Source: Chloroflexota bacterium (GTDB taxonomy: Bacteria > Chloroflexota > Dehalococcoidia > Lucifugimonadales > JACPCL1). Taken from it: a stretch of DNA of 6,419 bases. The translations under genes were made by a program, and so were the position numbers. Positions 1 through 4,855 of the stretch are shown here, piece by piece; the stretch's first letter is position 1; the number at the start of each line of letters is the position of its first letter. The DNA is taken from positions 1-6,419 of the forward strand of contig JACQUI010000269.1 of assembly GCA_016210395.1 (NCBI GenBank), given 5' to 3'. The notes beneath the pieces are model-generated. The model was given only the letters and a program-made list of their open reading frames with translations, ran no database searches and was not told the origin of the DNA.

Positions 1-442
1 ATGGAAAGACTCTCTGTGGGACAGGCTCTACTATGACACAGTTTACAAGAAGACTTACGGTCGTCGGAATTGCTGGGAGGAAACAGTTGCCAGCGTGTGG
101 GCGTGGGACAACCCCGGTGTTCGGTCACCAAAATTGAGGGAGCAGTTCTTCCGTCGTATGATAAGGTCTATACCGGTTCCTTGCTACAGCGCGGGTGCTG
201 ATTACGATTCGGAAACGGTTCGGCCAATAGAAGACGGACTGGCAGCCCAAGTCAACCAGTGCATCGAGTCTCCGGCGAGTCCACCGCCCCTGTGGGGGAT
301 GTTGCCTCGGCCCTACGTGCAGCCATGGACGCGATATGAGAATGTGGACTTCACTATGAGTCGAAGTGCCGGAGGAGTCCTAGCGAAGATGCTGAACTCA
401 AACGGTGGAGTCAGGAAAACGATCAGAATATATCATCGGTAG
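1..442 (+). CDS. Unrecognised protein, C-terminal part (5' end outside window)
   Basis: The reading frame is open from the left edge (first full codon at base 2) to a TAG at 440-442, giving 146 visible residues, so this is probably the 3' part of a longer gene. The GTG at 95 is the only plausible internal start I considered. A GGGAGG at 75-80 lies 14 bases upstream of it, too far for a good ribosome site, and the frame before it already looks protein-like. I do not recognise the family. The first half is rich in aromatic residues (repeated W, Y and F, including LYYDTVYKKTYG and VWAWDN) and holds a basic stretch, EQFFRRMIR. Three cysteines are scattered and form no metal-binding pattern. There is no signal peptide or membrane segment in the visible part. 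Third codon positions are mixed rather than strongly GC, unlike purH. It ends 14 bases before the phosphatase gene, so the two may be cotranscribed. A real protein is likely but not certain. Confidence 0.5.
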   Translation, partial: WKDSLWDRLYYDTVYKKTYGRRNCWEETVASVWAWDNPGVRSPKLREQFFRRMIRSIPVPCYSAGADYDSETVRPIEDGLAAQVNQCIESPASPPPLWGMLPRPYVQPWTRYENVDFTMSRSAGGVLAKMLNSNGGVRKTIRIYHR

Positions 443-456
443 AAGCCGCTACGACC

Positions 457-990
457 ATGTCCGTTGACATCGTCTTTGAAACGCATTCCATGAGCGTGGA
501 CAACGAGCGCGGCCTGGCAACCGGCTGGCTTGACGGCTGCTTGTCGGAGAGAGGCCGCCTGCTGGCGAAGGAGCTGGGAGACCGGAGACGAGGCGAGAGG
601 ATAGACGCAGCGTTCACGTCGGACCTTGGGCGGGCAGTGGAGACGGGCGCCATAGCCTTCGGCGGAACGGGAATCCCCATCTACAAAGACGTGCGCCTGC
701 GTGAGTGCAACTATGGAGCCTTGAATGGCGCGCCTGCCGTCCAAGTGGAGGCGGAACGGTTCAGACACATTGATGTCCCATTCCCGGGAGGGGAGAGCTA
801 CCGGGATGTGGTGGGACGCGTTCAGGAGTTCCTGCATGACCTCTCCCGCGGCTGGGACGGCAAATCCGTGGTCGTTATAGGACACTCCGCTACTCGATGG
901 GCGCTGGACCATCTGCTGACGGGCGCGCCCCTTGAAGACCTAGTCGTCGCGCCCTTCGGATGGCGGGAAGGGTGGCGCTATTCTTTGTAG
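457..990 (+). CDS. Histidine phosphatase (phosphoglycerate mutase-like) family protein
   Basis: 177 residues, a normal length for a single-domain histidine phosphatase (branch 2-step phosphoryl transfer through a phospho-histidine; cytosolic). Seen in the sequence: strand 1 followed by ETHS (residues 8-11), where His10 is the expected nucleophile; the conserved N-E-R-G-x-A-T-G-W and LSERG segment (16-33); TSDLGRAVET (54-63) carrying the second phosphate-binding Arg59; LRECNYGALNG (81-91) with the acidic Glu83; PGGES (110-114); and VVIGH (139-143), with His143 as the second catalytic histidine. The usual RHG reads THS here, so the first phosphate-pocket arginine is missing. I recall this THS form from a bacterial subfamily, so it may be a clade trait and not decay. 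The substrate cannot be told; a small phosphorylated metabolite is likely. The ATG at 457 lacks a clear Shine-Dalgarno sequence but places strand 1 correctly. There is no signal peptide. Confidence 0.85.
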   Translation: MSVDIVFETHSMSVDNERGLATGWLDGCLSERGRLLAKELGDRRRGERIDAAFTSDLGRAVETGAIAFGGTGIPIYKDVRLRECNYGALNGAPAVQVEAERFRHIDVPFPGGESYRDVVGRVQEFLHDLSRGWDGKSVVVIGHSATRWALDHLLTGAPLEDLVVAPFGWREGWRYSL

Positions 991-995
991 TACAA
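985..995. promoter_or_regulatory. Candidate operator: 11-bp inverted repeat before the first toxin-antitoxin pair
   Basis: TTGTA-G-TACAA is a perfect inverted repeat with 5-bp arms around one base. It straddles the stop codon of the phosphatase gene and ends 20 bases before the antitoxin start. A TACAAT that resembles a -10 box (991-996) overlaps the right arm, but I see no matching -35 at 16-18 bases. Toxin-antitoxin operons are commonly autoregulated by binding to such palindromes over the promoter, so the position is suggestive. The repeat is short and could arise by chance. Confidence 0.25.
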
Positions 996-1002
996 TACGT
1001 CG

Positions 1003-1010
1003 AAAGGAGG
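1003..1010 (+). promoter_or_regulatory. Strong ribosome binding site of the first antitoxin gene
   Basis: AAAGGAGG lies 5 bases before the ATG at 1016. It is the best Shine-Dalgarno match in the window and fixes that start. Most other genes here have weak or no such site. High translation of an antitoxin relative to its toxin is expected, because the antitoxin is usually the less stable partner. Confidence 0.75.
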
Positions 1011-1015
1011 GAGCG

Positions 1016-1204
1016 ATGGCAAGCACAGGCTATTTCGTGAAACCTAAAGAACTGACGGACGAAGAGCGCCAGAAGCTCCAAGAGCTTATGGACAAGATCA
1101 GGAAAGAGCGCGACCGGCGAAGGGAACTCTATGGCCCTATTGATGTAGCAGCTCTGATACGTGAGGTGCGGGAAGAGCAAGCAGGCGATGAGACTGGTCG
1201 TTGA
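1016..1204 (+). CDS. Small antitoxin-like protein of a PIN toxin-antitoxin pair
   Basis: 62 residues, highly charged, predicted largely helical. Residues 13-38 (LTDEERQ to RRREL) look like a long charged helix, and residues 43-54 (DVAALIREVREE) resemble the C-terminal toxin-binding segment of many VapB-type antitoxins. I see no AbrB, ribbon-helix-helix, HTH or Phd/YefM fold; the short N-terminus (residues 1-12) gives little room for one. The role is inferred mainly from context: an upstream, overlapping (17 bases), strongly translated small gene next to a PIN-domain toxin gene. It would neutralise the toxin by occupying its active-site groove. Without a DNA-binding domain it may not repress its own promoter by itself. 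Other possibility: a small helical protein of unrelated function. The start is set by the AAAGGAGG at 1003-1010. Confidence 0.65.
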   Translation: MASTGYFVKPKELTDEERQKLQELMDKIRKERDRRRELYGPIDVAALIREVREEQAGDETGR

Positions 1205-1643
1205 CGCCAGCATCGTCCTCCGCTGGTTCTTAGAGGACGAACGCACGACTGAGGCGGACGACCTGTTAGATAGCATTCTGGCGGGCCAAAATGAAGCGCT
1301 GGCCCCTCCGCATCTGCGGGCAGAGTGCTTCAGCGCAATGACTCGCATCATCTTGCAGGAACCTCACAGGTTGAGCCTCGCTGCGGCCCAAGAGCACTTG
1401 GCTACGTTGGCGGCACTCCCGTTGCGGATCGCCGAGCCAGCAGGGCTGTATGACCGCAGCCTGGCAGAGTTCGTCAGCCGTCGTCTTCACCCTTCAATGG
1501 CCTATGACATAGTCTACCTGACCCTGGCCGAACTCCTTGATCTTCCCCTCTGGACGGGAGACGCTCGTTTCTACTATGCCCTCCGGCCCTTGCCCTCACG
1601 GGTCACGCTGATACCTTCCACACGGGCGCCCACCGGCCTGTAA
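1188..1643 (+). CDS. PIN-domain toxin (VapC-type ribonuclease)
   Basis: 151 residues, within the usual 125-155 range for VapC-type PIN toxins. These are Mg/Mn-dependent RNases, often cutting tRNA, rRNA or mRNA, and are held inactive by their cognate antitoxin. The PIN core is complete: LVVDAS with Asp6 at the end of strand 1, Glu46 in the HLRAEC helix, Asp107 in MAYDIVYLTLAELL, and Asp125 in LWTGDARF. These four acidic residues form the metal site, so the enzyme is probably active. I chose the ATG at 1188 over the in-frame GTG at 1161, because the domain begins directly at residue 3 and GGAAGAG (1171-1177) lies 10 bases upstream. The gene overlaps the antitoxin gene by 17 bases, which indicates translational coupling. 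VapC is a reasonable label, but the partner is not a standard VapB, so I leave the symbol empty. Codon use is less GC-biased than in purH. Confidence 0.85.
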   Translation: MRLVVDASIVLRWFLEDERTTEADDLLDSILAGQNEALAPPHLRAECFSAMTRIILQEPHRLSLAAAQEHLATLAALPLRIAEPAGLYDRSLAEFVSRRLHPSMAYDIVYLTLAELLDLPLWTGDARFYYALRPLPSRVTLIPSTRAPTGL

Positions 1644-1716
1644 AACCCGCTCCCAGCGCCTCGCATCAATGGACTGCAATGCCGTAGGATAGACGTGCGC
1701 GCGAACGCAAGAACAC

Positions 1717-1722
1717 AAGGAG
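1717..1722 (+). promoter_or_regulatory. Ribosome binding site that supports a TTG start for purH
   Basis: AAGGAG stands 7 bases before the TTG at 1730, an ideal distance. No ATG or GTG nearby would give the conserved N-terminus KAILSVYDKAGL, so this site decides the start codon. Confidence 0.7.
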
Positions 1723-1729
1723 CATTCCC

Positions 1730-3286
1730 TTGAAAGCAATCCTCTCTGTCTACGACAAGGCAGGCCTGGTAGACTTCGCAAAACCGCTGGCGGAGCTGGG
1801 GTACGAGCTGCTGAGCACCGGCGGCACCCACCGGGAGCTGGCGTCGGCGGGCGTGCCCGTGCGACAGATCTCGGACTACACCGGCTCGCCGGAGATCCTG
1901 GACGGGCGGGTGAAGACGCTGCATCCCAAGGTCCACGGCGGCATCCTGGCGCGGCGCACCCTGTCCGGGGACATGGCCCAGCTAGCCCAGCAGGGCATCG
2001 GCGCCATAGACGTGGTCGCCGTGAACCTGTACCCGTTCAGGCAGACGGTCGCAAAGCCGGGCGTGACGCTGGAGGACGCGCTGGAGAACATAGACATCGG
2101 CGGGCCGGCCATGGTGCGCGCCGCCGCCAAGAACTACCCCAGCGTCGTGGTCGTCGTAGACCCCGCCGACTACGGTTGGGTGGCGCAGAAGCTGCGGGAG
2201 GGCGGCGTCTCCCAGGAGGAGCGTCGCAAGCTGGCGGCCAAGGCATTCCAGCACGTGGCGCACTACGACACCCTGGTGGCCGAGTACCTGCGTGATGGCG
2301 AGCCATTCCCATCGCACCTGACCGTGGCCATGACCCGCCTCCAGGAGCTGCGCTACGGCGAGAACCCCCACCAGAGGGGCGCATTCTACGCATACGACTC
2401 GGTGCGGACGCCCCGGGAAGGTCTGGGCGCGGCCACTCAGCACCACGGGCGCGCCATGTCCTACACCAACTTCCTGGACGCCGACGGCGCGTTCAACCTC
2501 GTGTGCGACTTCGCCGAGCCCGCTGTGGCCATCATCAAGCACACTAACCCCTGCTGCCTGGCCGTGGGCAATGGCGGGTTGCCGGGCCTCTACGAGCGCG
2601 CGCTGAAAGAGGGCGATCCCGTATCGGCCTACGGCGGCATCGTTTCCACCAACCGCACGCTGGACTACGCCCTGGCCGACGCCCTGCGCCAGGTGCTTAG
2701 CCCGGTGACCGGCGAGCGCATGTTTTACGAGATCGTGATCGCCCCGGACGCCACGCCCGACGGCCTGGCGCACCTGAAGCGGAAGTCGCAGGACCTGCGC
2801 ATCCTAACGGCCCCCATGGGCGAACCGCACCGCGTGCGGCTGGACGTGCGCTTTGTGCGCGGCGGGGCGCTGGTGCAGGAGGCCGACGTCACGGCGGAGA
2901 CGGAGTTTAAGCTGACCAGCCGGCGCCAGCCGACGGCGTCGGAGATGGGGGACCTTCGGACGGCGTGGGCCGTGTGCAAGCATGTGAAGTCCAACGCCAT
3001 CACCATCGTGAAGGACGGCGTGCTCATCGGCATGGGGCCGGGCCAGCCCAACCGGGTGCGCAGCGCGGAGATCGCGTGCGCGGCCGCGGGCGAGCGGGCC
3101 AGGGGCGCGGTGGCGGCCTCGGACGCGTTCCTGCCGTTCCCGGACACGCTTGAGGTGTGCGCAAAGGCCGGCGTCACGTGCCTGGTGCATACCGGCGGCT
3201 CCATCCGCGACGAGGACTCGGTGAAGGCGGCGGACCGGTTGGGCATGTCGCTGCTGACCAGCGGGGTAAGGCATTTCAGGCATTAG
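1730..3286 (+). CDS. purH: Bifunctional AICAR formyltransferase / IMP cyclohydrolase
   Basis: 518 residues, full length for PurH (about 510-530). It catalyses the last two steps of de novo purine synthesis in the cytosol: AICAR plus 10-formyl-THF gives FAICAR, then ring closure gives IMP. The N-terminal MGS-like cyclohydrolase domain (about 1-150) shows ILSVYDKAGL, STGGTHREL (29-37), the GRVKTLHPKVHGGILARR run, AVNLYPF (97-103) and the IDIGGPAMVRAAAKN segment. The transformylase domain (about 200-518) shows LRYGENPHQ (207-215), the catalytic Lys270-His271 in KHTNPCC, YGGIVSTN, MGDLRTAW, VKSNAI, SDAFLPFPDT, GGSIRDE and the terminal SGVRHFRH. Local variants are KHTNPCC where many enzymes have KHTNPCG, GPGQPNRV where the common form is GAGQxSRV, and VHTGGS where many have IQPGGS. 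The start is TTG with a good AAGGAG. Third codon positions are strongly GC-rich, unlike the toxin-antitoxin genes on both sides. An 86-base gap precedes it; I found no convincing promoter or terminator there. Confidence 0.97.
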   Translation: MKAILSVYDKAGLVDFAKPLAELGYELLSTGGTHRELASAGVPVRQISDYTGSPEILDGRVKTLHPKVHGGILARRTLSGDMAQLAQQGIGAIDVVAVNLYPFRQTVAKPGVTLEDALENIDIGGPAMVRAAAKNYPSVVVVVDPADYGWVAQKLREGGVSQEERRKLAAKAFQHVAHYDTLVAEYLRDGEPFPSHLTVAMTRLQELRYGENPHQRGAFYAYDSVRTPREGLGAATQHHGRAMSYTNFLDADGAFNLVCDFAEPAVAIIKHTNPCCLAVGNGGLPGLYERALKEGDPVSAYGGIVSTNRTLDYALADALRQVLSPVTGERMFYEIVIAPDATPDGLAHLKRKSQDLRILTAPMGEPHRVRLDVRFVRGGALVQEADVTAETEFKLTSRRQPTASEMGDLRTAWAVCKHVKSNAITIVKDGVLIGMGPGQPNRVRSAEIACAAAGERARGAVAASDAFLPFPDTLEVCAKAGVTCLVHTGGSIRDEDSVKAADRLGMSLLTSGVRHFRH

Positions 3287-3296
3287 GTTGGTATGG

Positions 3297-3342
3297 TGGC
3301 ACTGCAGTAAGACCCGTGGCATAATGGTGGGGCTATGGCACT
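3297..3342 (+). repeat. Phased TGGCA repeats over the promoter of the second toxin-antitoxin pair
   Basis: TGGCA occurs at 3297-3301, 3317-3321 and 3336-3340, at spacings of 20 and 19 bases, which is close to two turns of the helix. The first and third are extended to TGGCACT. A perfect 8-bp palindrome, ACTGCAGT (3301-3308), lies between the first two copies, and ATGGTGG is also repeated (3293-3299 and 3324-3330). The set covers the -10 region and start of the antitoxin gene, where an AbrB-type repressor would act. The units are short, so chance is not excluded. Confidence 0.35.
3317..3325 (+). promoter_or_regulatory. Extended -10 promoter of the second toxin-antitoxin pair
   Basis: TGG-CATAAT matches the extended -10 form (TGn plus TATAAT, 5 of 6 bases). 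The region at the expected -35 distance (3297-3302, TGGCAC) is a poor match, which extended -10 promoters tolerate. Transcription would begin at about 3332, only about 3 bases before the ATG at 3335, so the mRNA would be nearly leaderless. This fits the lack of a proper Shine-Dalgarno sequence there. Confidence 0.45.
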
Positions 3343-3616
3343 CAAACAGACTGCAAAAGACAAAGGGCTGCACCTTGGCAAACAGGGGCGGCTAGTTATC
3401 CCCGCTCATCTCCGTGAAGAGTTGGGTTACAAGGAAGGGGATAAGCTCATCGCGCGAGTTGAAGATGGGAAGTTGGTGCTTGAGACGCCTGAGCATGCGC
3501 TGGCCCGGATACGGGCCTATGTACGTAGTCATGTCCCTCCCGGCGTGAGTCTGGCTGACGAACTCATTGCCGAACGGCGCGAAGAAGCTCGCAAAGAGGC
3601 CGAGGAAGAGACGTGA
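3335..3616 (+). CDS. AbrB/SpoVT-fold antitoxin of a PIN toxin-antitoxin pair
   Basis: 93 residues, a usual length for AbrB-type VapB antitoxins. Residues about 11-51 form the SpoVT/AbrB swapped-hairpin DNA-binding domain, with the signature GRLVIPAHLREELGYKEGD (18-36) and VEDGKLVLE (42-50). Residues 53-93 form a charged helical tail, with SLADELIAERREEARKE (72-88) as the likely toxin-binding segment. It should dimerise, bind its own promoter and neutralise the downstream PIN toxin. The start ATG at 3335 has only a weak GGTGGGG immediately upstream, and an extended -10 box ends 9 bases before it, so leaderless translation is likely. The stop codon overlaps the toxin start as TGATG (3614-3618). 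The sequence uses more A/T at third positions than purH, which ends 48 bases upstream, suggesting acquisition as a mobile cassette. A lone AbrB-family regulator is the alternative, but the coupled PIN gene argues against it. Confidence 0.9.
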   Translation: MALKQTAKDKGLHLGKQGRLVIPAHLREELGYKEGDKLIARVEDGKLVLETPEHALARIRAYVRSHVPPGVSLADELIAERREEARKEAEEET

Positions 3617-4008
3617 TGCAAGAGGAACGAGGTGTAGTCCTGGATGCCTCTGCCCTTTTAGCATACCTCAACGAGGAGACTGGAAGGGACGCTGTCGCGC
3701 CAGTTGTTCCCAAGGCCATCATCTCTACGGTCAACTGGGTAGAAGTGGTGCAGAAGCTACTTGCCCGAGGGATAGTATACGTTCCCGTGAAGGATGCCCT
3801 TGTTGGTGCGGGACTAGAGATTCTTCCCTTCACGGCGTCTGAAGCTGAAGTTGCGGCTGAACTTGAAGCACAGACCAAACCTCTTGGCCTTTCCCTTGGG
3901 GATAGAGCTTGCCTCGCGCTAGCGCGCCGTCTGGGTGTGCCAGTCCTCACAACTGATCGCATCTGGGGCCAGCTTACCCTGCCTGTAACCGTCCAGGTGA
4001 TCCGCTAG
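3616..4008 (+). CDS. PIN-domain toxin (VapC-type ribonuclease), second module
   Basis: 130 residues from the ATG at 3616; a GTG at 3613 would add one residue. I prefer the ATG because it forms the TGATG stop-start overlap with the antitoxin gene and lies 7 bases after GAGGAAG (3602-3608). The PIN core is complete: VVLDASALLAYL with Asp10, Glu43 in VNWVEVVQKL, Asp96 in SLGDRACLALARRLG, and Asp114 in VLTTDRIW. All four metal-binding acidic positions are present, so the predicted RNase should be active. The SLGDRACLALA motif is typical of VapC toxins paired with AbrB-type antitoxins. It is not closely similar to the PIN toxin at 1188-1643: the motif spacing and flanking residues differ, so the two modules are not a local duplication. 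The RNA target cannot be read from the sequence. The glycosyltransferase gene starts 3 bases after its stop codon. Confidence 0.9.
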   Translation: MQEERGVVLDASALLAYLNEETGRDAVAPVVPKAIISTVNWVEVVQKLLARGIVYVPVKDALVGAGLEILPFTASEAEVAAELEAQTKPLGLSLGDRACLALARRLGVPVLTTDRIWGQLTLPVTVQVIR

Positions 4009-4011
4009 CCC

Positions 4012-4749
4012 ATGACTACCTCCCACCCTTCCGTAGACGTCGTCATCCCCGTGCTGAACGAAGAGAAGGCGCTGCCCGTCTGCGTGGCGCGGCTTCGGGA
4101 GTTCTTGCCCAAGGCTATCCCCAACCCGTACCGCATCGTCATCGCCGACAATGGCTCCAGCGACAGGACGCTGGACATTTGCCAGGAGCTGTCGCAGCGC
4201 TACCCGGACGTGGCGTACATCCGCCTGGAGCAGCGCGGCAGGGGTCGCGCCCTGAAGAAGGCATGGCTGGAGAGCAGCGCCGGCATCCTCAGCTATATGG
4301 ACGTTGACCTCTCCACGGACATCAACGCTTTTCCTGCGATGGTGAAGGCCCTGGAGGATGGGGCGCACGTGGCCTACGGCTCGCGCCTGGCCAGAGGGGC
4401 CAAGGTCTACAAGCGGACCCTGAAGCGGGAGATCACGTCAAGGGGGTATAACGCCCTCATCAAGCTGCTGTTCTGCAACCACTTCAGCGACGCGCAGTGC
4501 GGCTTTAAGGCGGTGACCCGGGAGACGGCCCAGGCGATCGTGCCGCACGTCGTGAACAACAACTGGTTCTTCGATACGGAGCTGCTGCTGATTGCCGAGA
4601 AACGCGGATTCCGGCTGAAGGGCGTGCCAGTGGTGTGGACGGACGACCCGGACACGCGGGTCCGCATCATGCGCACTGTGGCGGAGGACGTGAAGGGTCT
4701 ATTCAGGCTGCGGTTCGGCGGGATGCCGAGGGTGGAAAGGCCAAGATAG
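4012..4749 (+). CDS. Family 2 glycosyltransferase (DPM1/ALG5-like)
   Basis: 245 residues with a GT-A fold. Visible motifs are VDVVIPVLNEEKALP (8-22), the nucleotide-binding ADNGSSDRT (45-53), RGRGRALKKAW (75-85), the metal-binding MDVDLSTD (96-103, Asp97 and Asp99), YGSRL, DAQCGFKAVTRE, and FFDTELLLIAEKRGFRLKGVPVVW. The order and wording match the dolichyl/polyprenyl-phosphate sugar synthase group (DPM1/ALG5-like), which transfers a sugar from a nucleotide donor to a membrane lipid phosphate. The exact donor and acceptor cannot be told. No transmembrane segment is present, so the enzyme would act at the cytosolic face of the membrane as a peripheral protein. It starts 3 bases after the second PIN toxin gene, with a poorly placed AGGTGA (3995-4000), so it may be read from the toxin-antitoxin promoter or by translational coupling. 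Codon use is GC-biased like purH, so it probably belongs to the older backbone. The next gene is convergent. Confidence 0.92.
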   Translation: MTTSHPSVDVVIPVLNEEKALPVCVARLREFLPKAIPNPYRIVIADNGSSDRTLDICQELSQRYPDVAYIRLEQRGRGRALKKAWLESSAGILSYMDVDLSTDINAFPAMVKALEDGAHVAYGSRLARGAKVYKRTLKREITSRGYNALIKLLFCNHFSDAQCGFKAVTRETAQAIVPHVVNNNWFFDTELLLIAEKRGFRLKGVPVVWTDDPDTRVRIMRTVAEDVKGLFRLRFGGMPRVERPR

Positions 4750-4823
4750 GCTGAACAGCGCGGGAGTCACAGCCGCTTGGGGAAAGGCGTGGACTCCACA
4801 CCGCTATCTGGCTCCTGTCCCGG

Positions 4824-4843
4824 GAAGGTTCTGACAAGCCTTC
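4824..4843. terminator. Weak hairpin between convergent genes
   Basis: GAAGGTT (4824-4830) and AGCCTTC (4837-4843) can pair over 7 bp, with one G-U pair on the plus strand and a 6-base loop. It lies in the 106-base gap between the convergent glycosyltransferase and VWA genes, where a two-way terminator is expected. Neither side has a T tract, so it is not a classic intrinsic terminator. A smaller GTGG/CCAC hairpin lies further left. Nothing else is visible in this gap. Confidence 0.25.
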
Positions 4844-4855
4844 ACGCGATCGCCG

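Noticed and set aside
1..36. ATG at base 1 as a gene start
   Set aside because: That frame stops after 11 codons; the real open frame is the one beginning at base 2.
433..912. Minus-strand open frames opposite the phosphatase (423-680 and 433-912)
   Set aside because: They are antisense to a gene with conserved phosphatase motifs and have no recognisable content.
1624..1631. GGGCGCCC palindrome near the end of the first toxin gene as a terminator
   Set aside because: It has no loop and no following T tract, and lies inside coding sequence.
1685..1690. TAGGAT as a -10 box for purH
   Set aside because: It matches only 4 of 6 bases and no -35 box is found at 16-18 bases upstream.
1982..2773. 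263-residue minus-strand open frame inside purH
   Set aside because: It is fully antisense to an unmistakable purH, has a Val/Gly/His-rich composition typical of GC-rich antisense frames, and shows no family motif.
3297..3302. TGGCAC as the first half of a sigma-54 promoter
   Set aside because: No TTGC element follows at the required distance, so the -24/-12 pattern is incomplete.
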